Source: Karstenula rhodostoma CBS 690.94
Lineage: Eukaryota > Ascomycota > Dothideomycetes > Pleosporales > Didymosphaeriaceae
Length of the DNA: 64,000 nt
Direction of reading: 5' to 3'
Assembly (NCBI GenBank): GCA_010093485.1
Contig: MU001492.1
Span: 1,535,122-1,599,121 of the forward strand
In this document: in pieces, positions 11,948 to 22,785 of the stretch
Numbering within the stretch: position 1 is the stretch's first letter
Layout: every line of letters starts with the position of its first letter
Translations under genes and position numbers: made by a program
Notes under the pieces: model-generated
Told to the model about the DNA's origin: nothing
Databases searched by the model: none
The model's input: the letters and a program-made list of their open reading frames with translations, nothing else

Positions 11948-13199
11948 GGAGGTAGGAATGCTGGGCGGGAAGAAGCGGATTCTGTGGATTCAACACCCAC
12001 GCATGCCTCGAGAAGAGGCTAGATTGTGATTCCGGTGAGGTTAGCAAGTGGGAGGCTTCTTCAACAGAAAGCCCAGGGTACTTTTCCTTGCTCTTGCTCG
12101 TACTTGTTTCGCTCGTTAAGTTGCCGTTTCTGTAGCATTGCTATTTTACTCTCGTACTTGAATATTGAATACCTGCTCTCTCGTAAGAAGAATGTGGATT
12201 GTTGAGTGATGGGTAAAGAGTAGACCACATCGCGTAGGGCGGGTTCAGGGGTGGTCGAAGCGTCGCCATTGCTTCGCTTCCCTGGGTCTTGACTCTCTGA
12301 CAACGCAACACGTCGGAACCGCCTCGTGCTTCAGACGAGCCGCCGTTTCAACCGCGGCTGCCCTTTGCTACCTTTGTGTTATTTCTCATCGCGGGATGGT
12401 GGTAGACCGGATGATGGGCGCAAGGGCAAGGTGTTGGGGTGGTTTGCTTAATCGTGGCTCAGCGCATGCGCGTCTGCGGTAACGTACATAACGTGTTATA
12501 CGTGCAGCGGCACGGAGCAGGTATCGCAGAGAGGCGACGAGTTGTCATTTATGCATTGTGAAAACTGGCTGATCATGTCAACCAGAGTTGTCGGCGCAGG
12601 AAGCTTGATATTGGTATATAGGTAGAGACGTCCTACCTAGGTACTGAAGAAGGCCGGCCGAACTAAATACAAGGCAGACGGAGTCTCTATTTGACTTGCA
12701 ACCCTGGTCCTGAGGCAGTGGGCCGGACGCTTTTGCGGTGAGCCAAATGTCATGTCGTGCTCCCGTCATGGCCAACAGGTCCTTGGCCGCATGAAACACG
12801 TCTCTCTTACTTCAGCCTGGGTCAGTGTGCAGATTTCACTCCTGTTCAAAAGTTGACTCTCATCCTCTCATCCTCTCGTCCTGCTCTTTTTCGCTCTACT
12901 CCACGGCCCGGCCCTCTCGACCGCTCTCCGCAACGTTCAACGTTCCCTGACGCGATATCGATAACGTGCGATTGGCGTGCAACCCCGCAAGCGCTTCCGA
13001 GAGGTCCAGGACAGACGCGTCGTCCAGTGCCTCTCGTGCACGTCAGACTGCCAGCGCATCAAACAACCCAAATCTTGCGCAAGAGCGACGTTTACGTCCC
13101 ACAACGGCGCCGCCGCCGCCCGCCTGCTTGCCCTCGCGCGCTTGCCTGCCCACCTGATCCCGTACCACCACCGCCAACGGCCGTCTCAACACCACCGCC
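11948..13199. other. 1.25-kb intergenic region, no supported gene
   Basis: An 80-codon minus-strand frame at 12061-12303 begins with TTG rather than ATG and has no recognisable motif, so I leave it out. The last 400 bases before 13200 are C-rich with many CACC and CCGCC runs and probably form the leader and promoter of the next gene. Confidence 0.4.
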
Positions 13200-14558
13200 A
13201 TGGCGCCAATGCCCCAACTGCAGCGTCGATACTCGGTCACGGGGCTGACGCCGCCCGAGGATGTGCCCCAGGTCTCCAAGCAGCAGCACTCGCCCAAGCT
13301 GCAGGCGCTGGACACCACCGTGCAGTCGACGCCCAGCTGCGGCCTCTGCGACCCGGGCGTCGACGCGGCGAAGGCGAGCGTGCTGCACGTCGAGGACGTC
13401 GAGGCAGCAACAACACACGAGGGGGGTCGCGGCCGCAAGATCTCGCACCACACCGTGCGCCGCATGGCTTCCAAGCGGTCCGCGACCCAATTGCCGTCTC
13501 CGAGCACCCCCACGGCACACCAGCTCCCGTCCAAGATCGCGAAGCTGGGCCTGGAATCACCGGACATGTACGTGGACTTCGACATGAGCGATACGGGGGA
13601 ACTGGCCGAGGACGTCTTCACAGACAACCCCTGGGACGTCGGCTCAATATGCAGCCAGGACTACGGCCGCCTGCAACTCGACATCCCGCCATCCTCGCCA
13701 TGCACCATATTCTCCGGGTTATCCGACGGACCCCTTGGGGAGCCCTTCGAGCTTGACAAGCCCTACGACCTCGACACGCCCTACAACTCGCTGTACCACT
13801 CGTCCTCCGACTCCGGCGTCGAAAACATCGTCCTCGACACGACCTACGACACCGACGTCGAAAGTCTCGCCCTCACACCCATCTCCACCTCGTCCCCATC
13901 CTCCTCCAGCATCCCCTCCCCCACCACCTTCCTCACGCTCCCCCCCGAACTCCGCCACGAAATCTACCTCCGCCTCCCCGACCTCGTCCACACCCAGCCC
14001 CTCATCTACTGCCTCTCCACCTTCAACAACGCCATGCAGCACCCGCTCGCCTCGGTCTCACGCCAGGTCCGCACCGAAGCCCTCGCCATCTTCTACTCAT
14101 ACAACACGTGGACCATCAAGCTCGAGTTCAACATGATGTACGAGGCCTTCCGCGACTGGATCATCCGCCTGGGCGACGGCGCCGCCCAGCTCCGCCTCGT
14201 CACCATCGCCGTCCGCGGGAAGCTCTTCAAGCCCGGCACCAGCCACGCCAGCACCACCACCAACACCGCCGCCGCAGGCCTCAACCTCGCCGTGCTCCCC
14301 GGGGCACCCGCATACGCCCTCACCGTCGAGCAGTACTGCCCGCCCGACGGGGACGCGTGTTTCGCACTTGATCTGAGCGAGAAGTACACCGGGGGGAGAG
14401 TGCGGGTTGTGCGGAACGACGGGACGGGGGAGGCGGCGGAGACGGCGCTCGGCTGGTTGAGGGGGAATGTGGCGGTGTTGTGGGAGAGGAGGAGGGCGGG
14501 GACGCTGAACGGGCAGGATTGGGTCGATTTTGTGGACGCGTTTTTGGCGTTCGTTTAA
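13200..14558 (+). CDS. F-box/2EXR-like fungal protein
   Basis: A single uninterrupted exon encodes 452 residues. The first 240 residues are low-complexity and rich in Ser, Thr, Pro and Asp, probably disordered. Around residue 240 the segment TFLTLPPELRHEIYLRLPDL begins. It continues through PLASVSRQVRTEALAIFYS (about residues 280-300) and NTWTIKLEF. This is the usual start of the fungal 2EXR/F-box-like domain of unknown function, in which a short helix pair precedes a strand-rich domain. An adaptor role in a ubiquitin ligase is possible but not shown. The ATG sits in a good context (CGCCATGG). Codons are very C-rich at third positions, in line with a host gene. Confidence 0.75.
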   Translation: MAPMPQLQRRYSVTGLTPPEDVPQVSKQQHSPKLQALDTTVQSTPSCGLCDPGVDAAKASVLHVEDVEAATTHEGGRGRKISHHTVRRMASKRSATQLPSPSTPTAHQLPSKIAKLGLESPDMYVDFDMSDTGELAEDVFTDNPWDVGSICSQDYGRLQLDIPPSSPCTIFSGLSDGPLGEPFELDKPYDLDTPYNSLYHSSSDSGVENIVLDTTYDTDVESLALTPISTSSPSSSSIPSPTTFLTLPPELRHEIYLRLPDLVHTQPLIYCLSTFNNAMQHPLASVSRQVRTEALAIFYSYNTWTIKLEFNMMYEAFRDWIIRLGDGAAQLRLVTIAVRGKLFKPGTSHASTTTNTAAAGLNLAVLPGAPAYALTVEQYCPPDGDACFALDLSEKYTGGRVRVVRNDGTGEAAETALGWLRGNVAVLWERRRAGTLNGQDWVDFVDAFLAFV

Positions 14559-15749
14559 CACCCATCTGGTCTGGACGACCATATATAATTTTTTTTCTCT
14601 CCCTACATTTTAAAGACGGCGAGGGATACGGCTGGTTCGACTTTTCACCCCCCCTTTTTTTTCCTTCACTTCCCTGCATTTTCCCCGCATCCCCTTTGCA
14701 CGGCGCTGGCATCATATCTATCTTCTGGGCAAAAAGCTTTTCTCGAAACTGGTTGGGTGCATGTGGCGCGTTCTTACGATGGAAATACGGACTTTGCGTT
14801 TGCGTTTTGCCGGCTGGTTTGTCATGTAGATTTCTGCTTTGGACGTGTGAGCTGGTGTGTTTGGGATGGGGATGATGATGGTGCTGGTGCGATGAAGTAA
14901 TACCCCGACGCGAATCGAATCGAATGAATGAATGGGTGGTTTGGCATTTTGGAATTGGTGAGGTGTGTGATGACTGTGGACTGTGGATTGGACTGTGAAT
15001 GGTGATGTGGTGATGTGGTGATGTGCGTCTGTTTAACTGGAGCAGAGGTGGGTTGGGCAAGTAGTGGTGCACTTCGCGTACGTGGGTTTCGATATTTGGT
15101 CGACGTAGGTGTGAATCTTGTGCGTCTGTTCAACGGGAGCGGAGGTGGGCTGGGGAAGCAGTGAAGCACCGCCCGTACGCGGGTTTCGACGTAGGTGGGA
15201 AGAGCTGTGTGGGGATTACATCAAGTGCGTGCGGTCCTCGCGCGTCTGCGTCACTAGGGCTGGGGCTCAGAAAGTATGGTCTTGCGAGAACTGCTGTGCG
15301 GTGTGTTGCATCCGGGTTATTCGGTCTACGTATGGCCTATCCTCGGGTAACACAGTGTACTCTGACTTTTGTCCTGATATTTTATGTTTCAACAATCTTC
15401 ACGCTCAGACCTAACCGTAAGCAACTACTCATCCAGGTGGTAAAATGCACACCCCAGAGTTGTCGACTCGACAAGCCCCGAATGCACCGATCTGATTCGT
15501 GGACCCATGCTTGTGGTTTTCTGATTGTTGACTCGAACTACGAAGTAGTGTCCCGCAAAGTGATAGACAAATATAGAATGCCACCTAAACGTAAGACAAA
15601 ATGAAGCGTTGTAAATGGGTAGACGATGGTTGGGTAGGCAAGTGTGCCAAGACTGGAGGCTCAACATGACCTTCCTTTCTTTCCCTATCTTCATCATGAT
15701 GTCCATATATATACTTCCATACCCTCATCCTGTACTAGAAGAAAGCATC
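14559..15749. other. Intergenic region with tandem repeats
   Basis: About 1.2 kb without a supported gene. It contains short tandem repeats (GAATC/GAATG units near 14911-14935, a GGTGATGT unit three times near 15000-15024) and a diverged tandem duplication of about 90 bases, annotated separately. The remaining part before 15750 is ordinary sequence. Confidence 0.5.
15024..15200. repeat. Diverged tandem duplication, about 90-bp unit
   Basis: Copy 1 is about 15024-15112 and copy 2 about 15121-15200. Both begin TGCGTCTGTT and run through GGAGC.GAGGTGGG.TGGG, CGTACG and GGGTTTCGA to GACGTAGGTG. Copy 1 has an extra 11 bases near GATATTTGGTCG. Many differences are transitions, with T or A in copy 1 where copy 2 has C or G. 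This is compatible with light RIP of a short duplication or with simple drift. Confidence 0.7.
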
Positions 15750-16823
15750 ATGGTCATGAGAGCTGCTCGATGGCTTTCTCGCCAACTGACAAGGCTCGTG
15801 CGATATCTGCATCCTTCACCAGGACTGGGCGCATTAGCTCTTCCTCCCGAACTCATTTTCATCATCGCCGGATATCTCGACACTCCCAGTGCCGTCTCTT
15901 TATCTTTGACCTCTCGAACTATGTACACTCTATGCTTCTCTACCATGCCGCATATGGACCCAAAAGGAAAGGAAGAGCTATTACTATGGCTGGAAAAGGA
16001 CAATGGCACCCTGTATTTCTGCCATTACTGCACCAAGATCCATCAATGGAATGCACGCTGGGGCGACTCGAATTATCTGCGGAATCGGGGTGACTTGCCG
16101 TGCTGGGAACACGCCAGGAATGGGTGCATTTGTTTCCCAATTATCTGCGACATCACATATCATCACGCGCGCTTGATAATGAACCGACATTTCTACGGGA
16201 GCATCCACGGACTGCCTCTTAGTACGCTTCGGAAGCACTGCCGGTCATACTCTCCCATATTCAAAGTTAAATATGCGGAAACCCTGCAAGCGTGCATTAG
16301 CGACGACCAACTTTTGGCGCTTGCGACGAGGACCATATCACAATCAAGAACTACCGCCAGATCGCTTAGACACTACATCGACTCTCAAGGAGGTTGGATA
16401 TGTAACCATCTTGCTATTAATAAAGGGAATGGTTACAATATAGTACAGCTCCCCGAGCTTACTGCAGGAAGGAATACACCCATCCACTTCGCTCCCTGCG
16501 ACACATCGTTCGGATCCTGCCCAGAATGCTTCACCGACTACGACATTGACATAACCTGGGGCGGCGAAAAGGGAGGGTTCGTCATAAAGATAGCTGTGTA
16601 CGGCCAGCTCGGCCAGTGCAGGTCGCCGTTCGACTGGAGCTGGCTCGCGATGACCAGGCAACGAGTGGAAGGGAGACCACGGATAGTGCGCTCACAGGAT
16701 TACGGACCTGGACTCGTTAGGGATAGGTGGAATAGAGCTGGTGGTATTGGTAGTGAGAGGCAAGGAGCTTGGGTCGAGGTCCCGAGCCTGAGACGGCATC
16801 TAGAGAGATCTGGGGGATTATAG
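15750..16823 (+). CDS. F-box domain protein with cysteine-rich C-terminal region
   Basis: A single exon of 357 residues if the ATG at 15750 (MVMRAARWLSRQ) is used. The frame stays open to 15615, but the upstream residues are hydrophobic and not family-like. The F-box core is GALALPPELIFIIAGYLDTP, then AVSLSLTSRTMYTLCF. A Cys/His-rich region follows: LYFCHYCTKIHQW, DLPCWEHARNGCICF, GWICNHLAI, APCDTSFGSCPECF. This combination is very common in Pezizomycotina F-box proteins, which are presumed SCF substrate receptors. The substrate is unknown. The paired CxxC motifs suggest, but do not prove, metal binding. It is one of two F-box-like genes within 4 kb, though the two share no clear sequence similarity outside the LPPEL motif. 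Confidence 0.75.
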   Translation: MVMRAARWLSRQLTRLVRYLHPSPGLGALALPPELIFIIAGYLDTPSAVSLSLTSRTMYTLCFSTMPHMDPKGKEELLLWLEKDNGTLYFCHYCTKIHQWNARWGDSNYLRNRGDLPCWEHARNGCICFPIICDITYHHARLIMNRHFYGSIHGLPLSTLRKHCRSYSPIFKVKYAETLQACISDDQLLALATRTISQSRTTARSLRHYIDSQGGWICNHLAINKGNGYNIVQLPELTAGRNTPIHFAPCDTSFGSCPECFTDYDIDITWGGEKGGFVIKIAVYGQLGQCRSPFDWSWLAMTRQRVEGRPRIVRSQDYGPGLVRDRWNRAGGIGSERQGAWVEVPSLRRHLERSGGL

Positions 16824-17308
16824 GCGCTGCGGTTCGGCTTTCTCGAGGTTGGAAACCTACCCTTGCACTTCCCAGCCATACTGTGTGTAATCTACCTGCC
16901 AGACTCCCCTCAAGTCGTTATCTCAATCAATCCTTCTCTCAATCCCTTCACACCATGTAACACTGTCTCACTACTTTCTGTTACCGCAATCAAATAACCA
17001 TCCCTCCACGCTACTTAGGTCCGCGGCGTAGGCTCAAATCCTCTCGCAAAACTAATTGAGTGCTTTATCATTCTTGGAATGGCACTCGCCCGCTCAAGGG
17101 GATGCCAGCGCACCAGATGGCCTCCGAGGTAACCCCGCTGATAATTGACATACCGGTTTTGATGGTATGCTTCGGGTTATGGATTATCTTGACATTTGAC
17201 ATCCTTTTTCTTTGGGAGACGAACCCTTTCTTGTATTGTATATACACAGCCTGCCATGACAATTTCCTCCCACGTATACATATGATACAACCCTGCCGAA
17301 TCCGAGTG
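16824..17308. other. Intergenic region between convergent genes
   Basis: The 485 bases lie between the 3' ends of the F-box gene and the minus-strand gene at 17309. No gene is supported. A string GGCTCAAATCC near 17031 resembles a tRNA T-loop, but no acceptor stem or anticodon arm could be paired with it. Confidence 0.4.
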
Positions 17309-17689
17309 TTATGACCTTTCTCCGTCTGGTGATGTCGGTCTTCGCCGCGCGCGTTGCACCTGGGTTGTGACAGACGTCTCCTCGTCCTCATCCTCCGTCT
17401 TCTTCAAGCCCAGCACCTGCCCGATCAGCCCACCAGGCTTGGGCACCGGGCACTCCCTCTTTGGGGTGGCCCACTCTTCCGCCTCCTTCATCTTCCTCCG
17501 CTCCTCGCTCATGATGTCGTTGCATGTCTCTTCCTTTGCTATCCTCCTCCTTCTCCTCCTCGGCTGGCCAGACAGAGCATCAGGGTCCGGGGAGTCGGCG
17601 AGCGCCCGCGGGTCCACGGGGCATGGCAGAAGATGCGGGGTCGCGACCACGAGGAAAGAGACGGCGAGGGTGGTGGTAAAAAGCGACAT
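17309..17689 (-). CDS. Small conserved fungal protein with N-terminal membrane segment
   Basis: A single exon encodes 126 residues from MSLFTTTLAVSFLVVATPHL. The first 20-25 residues form one hydrophobic helix followed by LPCPVDPRALADS, so it is a signal anchor or signal peptide. A basic run (PRRRRRRIAKEE) and a charged helix (EERRKMKEAEEWATP) come next. The ending ECPVPKPGGLIGQVLGL is, from memory, the most conserved motif in small Pezizomycotina proteins of this type. An upstream in-frame Met at 17725 (MPPHLHPRSRSTM) is an alternative start. The function is unknown. The size and hydrophobic N-terminus would fit a mitochondrial or ER membrane protein. It is transcribed away from the Ppg1-like gene across about 590 bases. 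Confidence 0.65.
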   Translation of the reverse strand: MSLFTTTLAVSFLVVATPHLLPCPVDPRALADSPDPDALSGQPRRRRRRIAKEETCNDIMSEERRKMKEAEEWATPKRECPVPKPGGLIGQVLGLKKTEDEDEETSVTTQVQRARRRPTSPDGERS

Positions 17690-18280
17690 GGTCGAGCGCG
17701 ACCGCGGATGGAGGTGTGGAGGCATGGTAGTGTGAGGGCTAGTGGGCGTGCAGTGGAGGCATTGCAGGCCCTGCGGGACGTCGATTGCTTGCTCAAGCTT
17801 GGAGATGGAGCAGAGAGGTCGTACCAAGCCAATTGAGATGCTCGGGGGCGCAAAGAGCGTGTATGCGGGGGCGGGTAGCTGGTGGGAGAGAAAGGTTGCG
17901 GGCAAGCTCTCCTGCTGGCGTAACGAATACCAAGCCGCTAAGTGGCCGACAGCACATGATCCCTGCACGCCCGCCGCATCGCGCATCCGAAGTGCAGCGT
18001 GCGCTCGACACCATCTTTTCCCGCCTACAGCCCTCCCTGCTGTCCCAGCACACTTGCAGTACATCCGCCTCGTGTGGTCGCGCTCGTTGCTTGGGTACTA
18101 TTCCTTCACCATCCCGCCTATTTCCAGCCTACACGCGCCGTTTGTCACACGCGACCATTCGCCCGCGACCTTCTCCGTGTACTGAAGCTTCCCGGTTGGC
18201 GGCATTTTGGACCATTTGTTTTCGACCTTGACGGGACTGCGCATACGTTCGCCCTCGTGGGCTAAGGTGCAGTTGCCACC
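17690..18280. other. Divergent promoter region of the small membrane protein and the Ppg1-like gene
   Basis: The 591 bases separate two diverging genes. Long open frames on the minus strand here are upstream extensions of the 17309-17689 frame and lack conserved content. No specific regulatory motif was recognised. Confidence 0.4.
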
Positions 18281-19807
18281 ATGAGCATCGGCGGCAGCGA
18301 CCTCGATCGGTACGCAAAATTGCACGGCTTGCGTCAGGATACGAACGCTCACAGCCTGCAGAGCCATCACACAGCTTCGCGCATGCCGACCCATACCGGA
18401 AAACCAAGTGCGCGAACTATGCTACAAAGCGCGCGAGCTTCTGATAGAAGAGGGCAACGTGGTGGGGGTTGATGCGCCAGTGACGGTACGTCATTGCAGA
18501 CGGGTAGTATGGGCAACGCTGATGTGGACATGCTCCTAGATATGCGGCGACATACACGGCCAATTCCATGATTTGATGGAACTCTTCAGAGTGGGAGGCG
18601 ATGTGCCGGACACAAATTATCTTTTCATGGGTAAGCCCCACCGACCAGGCGCCCTTCCGTGGCTGCTTAGGTACTGACGCGTTCAGGCGACTTCGTGGAC
18701 AGAGGTTTCTATTCACTAGAATCGTTTCTCCTATTGCTTTGCCTCAAAGTCCGCTACCCCGATCGAATCACCCTCATCCGCGGAAACCACGAGTCGAGAC
18801 AAATCACAACAGTATACGGCTTCTACGATGAGTGCCTACGGAAATACGGCAGCGCGAATGTCTGGCGGTACTGCTGCGAGGTCTTCGACTACCTTGCATT
18901 GGGGGCACTTGTCACCGGCGCTGCCACCACGCTTGATCCGACCGACGGCCCCATCGCAGACAACGTCAACTGTGAGCTGCCTGATTCCGAAATGGACATC
19001 GAGATAGAAACTCTGAACGCCAACGGCGAAATCATGTTCCGCTATGCACGGAACGGAGACTCACAATCAAGTGCGGCATCGCAGGCCAACTCAAACCCGG
19101 CTTCTTCGTCTCCAATAGGACCTACACCTTCTCGGTCAGGTGCCGCCGGTACGGGAGCCACTTCTTCAGCCAATGGTTCGACGAGGAACGACACTGGCGC
19201 CATCCTCTGTGTACATGGTGGTCTGTCGCCGTTGATCGACTCTATCGACAAGATCAGATTACTCGACCGGAAACAAGAAGTGCCACACGAGGGAGCCATG
19301 TGCGACTTGTTGTGGTCGGACCCCGATGAGATTGACGGATGGGGCCTATCGCCTCGTGGTGCTGGCTTCCTCTTCGGCGCCGACATCGTAAAGTGCTTCA
19401 ACTACAAGAACGACCTCAGCCTCATCGCGCGCGCGCACCAGCTTGTTATGGAAGGCTTCAAGGAAATGTTTGACTCGACCATCGTAACCGTCTGGTCCGC
19501 ACCCAACTACTGCTACCGCTGCGGCAACGTCGCCGCCATCCTCGAGCTCGGCGAAGACGGCTCCAACGCAGGCTACCAACGGCGCAGCAACGGCGACCGC
19601 GGGGGAGGCGGCGGCGGCTGGATCCTAGGCTCCAATGCAGGGCCCAACGGCACCAACGACGAGAATCGCCGCCTCTCGTCCGTCTTGGGGGAGAGCATGC
19701 AGAAGCCGCGCGACGGGCCGGGCCGGCGGTACAGGGTGTTCGAGGCGGCACCGCAGGATTCGCGGGGCATGCCGGCGAAGAAGCCAGTCGCGGACTACTT
19801 CCTCTAG
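18281..19807 (+). CDS. ppg1: PP2A-like serine/threonine protein phosphatase (Ppg1 type)
   Basis: Four exons (18281-18309, 18362-18485, 18540-18630, 18687-19807) give 454 residues. Exon 1 has only 29 bases ([10 protein letters not shown]), and splicing at CTGCAG (18361) restores [13 protein letters not shown]. The metallophosphatase motifs are all present: [22 protein letters not shown] and [20 protein letters not shown]. Farther on come [17 protein letters not shown] and [12 protein letters not shown]. These bind two metals and phosphate. The C-terminal residues are ADYFL, as in PP2A-type enzymes whose tail is carboxymethylated. About 95 residues rich in Ser, Asn and Gly are inserted between DYLALGALV and AILCVHGG, longer than in canonical PP2A. 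Yeast Ppg1 acts in glycogen accumulation and with the Far complex. The same here is inference. Confidence 0.93.
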
Positions 19808-20683
19808 GCGGGAGGCGCGAGGATCAAGGCGGAGTGGATGTATGCCGACTACAGGGTGAGGCCGCCGACGGTGAACGTTGTGAACTTCAAACTCACGGAT
19901 TACACGGCGTGGAAGGGTGCGGAGTACTTTTTGTAGATATGGAGTTGGAGGTGTTTGGTTAGGATACCCGGATAGTATACTTTTAGGATTAGTCAATGGA
20001 TGTGAAGCAATGTTCAACGCATGTTCATATTGAATCTAATCCAGCGTCTGTTTCTGGTGAGTTGAAATGTACACTTGTAAAGATGACTCCTTCTCGCCCT
20101 CCATACGCCCGACCATACACTCGACACCGTGTCAGACACCACACCATTAGCATTATCTACCGCAACTACCTGCGCGTACATGCGTGTCGCAAACCACACG
20201 CGTCTAACCTCAATCCAGCAATTCCACCCGCACGCCGCTACTCTTGTAATGGTATAGCTCCCTGAATCCTGCTGGGTAGATTCCTTATTACTGCCTAGTA
20301 CATCTGCAACTCACCCTTCTCCAACGCCACGTTCTCATTGTCAATAGGCCGGCATGTTTATTTGTAAATGTGAGAAAACAATGAAGTCAACGTGCCATTC
20401 TGACTGGCCAGCTGTCGGAAGCGGTCTGGGGACCCGCTAGATTTGGAGGTATATCCCGCTGGAATGATTCAGCGCGAGGAACGACGAACCAATGCAAGAG
20501 GGGCCAGTCATCGCAGTGGTGCATTGTCGCAGGCACGCATTGAGCGACCTTGCTTTGAAAAAGCTGTTGGGCCCATCCTCTTCCTTTATCTTTCCTTCCC
20601 ACTCGTGCTGTTGATGTGATTTCTCCCGGTAGTTGACCTCTCCAATCCATACTGGACGTGTTCGAGTAAAGCAGGAACCCACC
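19808..20683. other. Intergenic region between the phosphatase and MFS genes
   Basis: The 876 bases between two plus-strand genes have no supported gene. The part directly after the phosphatase stop is GC-rich and could still belong to its 3' untranslated region. Minus-strand frames near 20387-20775 have no motif. Confidence 0.4.
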
Positions 20684-22255
20684 ATGGCCTCCGCAGCCCT
20701 CCACGGCCTCTTCGACATCCAACAATCCTCTTCATCTTCCACACCCACACCACCCGTCACCAGTCCCCCAACCACCCATCAAAAGACCACCTCGATTGTG
20801 AAAAAGACGCTTTCCAACATCGAGCTCGATGATCTTGCCTTTGGCCAGCGCTACAATGGGCCATCTCAACCACCCGAGGGTTTCTCAGGTGCTCAAACAC
20901 CCAAAACCCCAAATGAGCTGGAGAATGAGGGGGGTGAGGGGAATGGTGCGGTGCCGGTAATGCAGACTTGGAGTACGAACAAGTGGAGGATTCTGTGTTG
21001 CTGTTTGATTTATTTTGGGAATGGAATGAATGACTCTGGTAGGTTGTCTGTCTGCTTGCTGGCTTGATGGCTGGGACGTAGGAGGAGTGGGACGCTGGAT
21101 GTGGTTTGATTCGCAGATGTGTGCAACGCTGACATCGTCGTAGTCGTCGGAGCCCTGATCCCCTACATGGAGGAATACTACCACATCGGGTACGCCATCG
21201 TGTCCATGGTCTTTATCGGCAACGCCGCAGGATTCATCATCGCGGCCTTCTTCTGCAACGCGACGCTGGGAACGCTGGGACGTGCTAAGACGCTCATTTT
21301 CTCCGAGATCATCATGCTCGCTGCGTACGTGATGCTTGTTGTTACACCCCCGTATGCTGCCGTCATAGTATCGTTCTTCCTCCTAGGCTACGGCGCGGCC
21401 ACCACTCTCGCACTCAACAACGTGTTCTGCGCGAACTTGCACCCGCCCAACGCTGTCCTTGGCGCTGCTCATGGTAGCTACGGCCTCGGCGGCATTGTCG
21501 CGCCCATCGTTGGAACAGCAATGGCCTCGCGGGGTATCCTCTGGTCGCGGTTTTACTTCCTCTGCGTTGGCCTCCGGCTTTGCTGCATGCTCTTCGCCGG
21601 CTGGGCTTTCTGGTCTTATAGAGAAGACGAACCGCAAACCCTTCTCTCCTCGCCTCAGCAAGAATCCAAGTCCAAGAACCTCAAGCTTGCGCTCAAGAAC
21701 CGCGTCACTATCTTCGGCGCACTTTTCATCTTCGCATATCAAGGTGCTGAAGTCAGCATTTCAGGCTGGGTCATTTCGTTCTTGATCAACTACCGCGGTG
21801 GAGATCCCGCGCGGGTCGGGTACGTCACTGCGGGTTTCTGGGGCGGGATTACGCTGGGAAGGTTCGTACTCACGCATCTTGCGCCGCGGATTGGGGAGAA
21901 GATCTTCGTCACTGTTCTCACTATCGGGACGCTATGTCTGCAGCTGCTCGTGTGGTTGGTGCCGAATGTCATTGGTGATGCAGTGGCCGTTTCTCTGCTG
22001 GGTTTCTTGCTCGGGCCGGTGTGTCCATGTGCGCAGGCTATCTTCAGTCGGTTGATGCCGCGGCATGTGCAGACGACGGCGGTTGGGTTTATCGGCGGCG
22101 CGGGAAGCTCTGGTGGTGCGGTGGCGCCGTTCATGACTGGCATTCTGGCGCAGGCAGCCGGTACGTGGGTGTTGCATCCGGTGTGTATTGGACTTTACGG
22201 AGCGATGCTTGTGTTTTGGTTCAGTTTGCCGAGGATGAGTAAGAAGAAGGAGTAA
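20684..22255 (+). CDS. Major facilitator superfamily transporter (Bsc6-like)
   Basis: Exon 1 is 20684-21038 and exon 2 is 21144-22255, giving 488 residues. I chose the acceptor TCGTAG at 21143, with branch CGCTGAC just before it, because it yields NGMNDS/VVGALIPYMEEYY, the normal first-helix motif. The earlier acceptor at 21116 would add nine residues. The first 100 residues are a Ser/Thr/Pro-rich cytosolic tail. About 12 membrane helices follow, with GYAIVSMVFIGNAAGFIIAA, FFLLGYGAATTLALNNVF, AHGSYGLGGIVAPIVG and FIFAYQGAEVSISGWV. The ISGW motif is typical of fungal FHS-like/Bsc6-type transporters of unknown substrate. The C-terminus ends KKKE. Confidence 0.86.
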
Positions 22256-22785
22256 TCAAGCGCTTTAAAGCGGTGTCTTTTGGCGTGACCGCCATGAGCA
22301 TTGCATTTAGCGTTGGAGGAGATGTTGTGCGAAAGATTCGCCGAGAAGTACAGGAAGTAGGAGCAGGGGCTGGTAGTGTGGTGCTTAAAATTCGAGTATG
22401 TCCGAAGGAGATGCGGGATGTGCTGACGATCCTAAGGGGTGCTGCGAAGTTGTGATGTTCATGGTTATCGTGAACTCTTGAATAGAAGGAGCCCTTACAG
22501 GTGAGGAAAGATCGGATGAAAATTACGTTGTCCATCGCTTTCCTCTGGTTTCTCACGAAAAGAGAGTGACTGCTGCAACTATCGCACCACTTCACTTCAC
22601 AACTTTTGGTCCGCTCTTTTGTGGAAACGGGGGTGTTGGTACTCAAAATTGACTGAAAGCTACAAACTCTAACTGTACATACATATAAAATCAGATTATC
22701 ACAAAAACTGAGCACAACAACAAACGTAGCTTTGCATCCAAGCTACAAACAAGCGCGTCGAAACACAACAGCAAAAAACGAAAAA
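22256..22785. other. Intergenic region between convergent genes
   Basis: The 530 bases lie between the MFS stop and the stop of the large Ulp1-like gene, which face each other. The A/T content rises toward 22700-22780 (TACATATAAAATCAG, ACAACAGCAAAAAACG), consistent with 3' ends. No gene is supported. Confidence 0.4.

Noticed and set aside
12061..12303. 80-codon minus-strand frame with a protein-like charged helix
   Set aside because: It starts with TTG and its first ATG lies deep in the frame. No homologous motif is recognised.
13043..13627. Antisense frames of 140-190 codons over the 2EXR-like gene
   Set aside because: High GC content at codon third positions removes stops on the opposite strand. 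The plus-strand frame has the recognisable LPPELRHEIY motif.
17020..17060. tRNA-like T-loop string GGCTCAAATCC
   Set aside because: No cloverleaf with acceptor stem and anticodon arm can be drawn around it.
21117..21143. Alternative acceptor at 21116 for the MFS gene
   Set aside because: It is in frame but adds nine residues inside the conserved NDSxxGALIPYME motif. The acceptor at 21143, with branch CTGAC, fits better.
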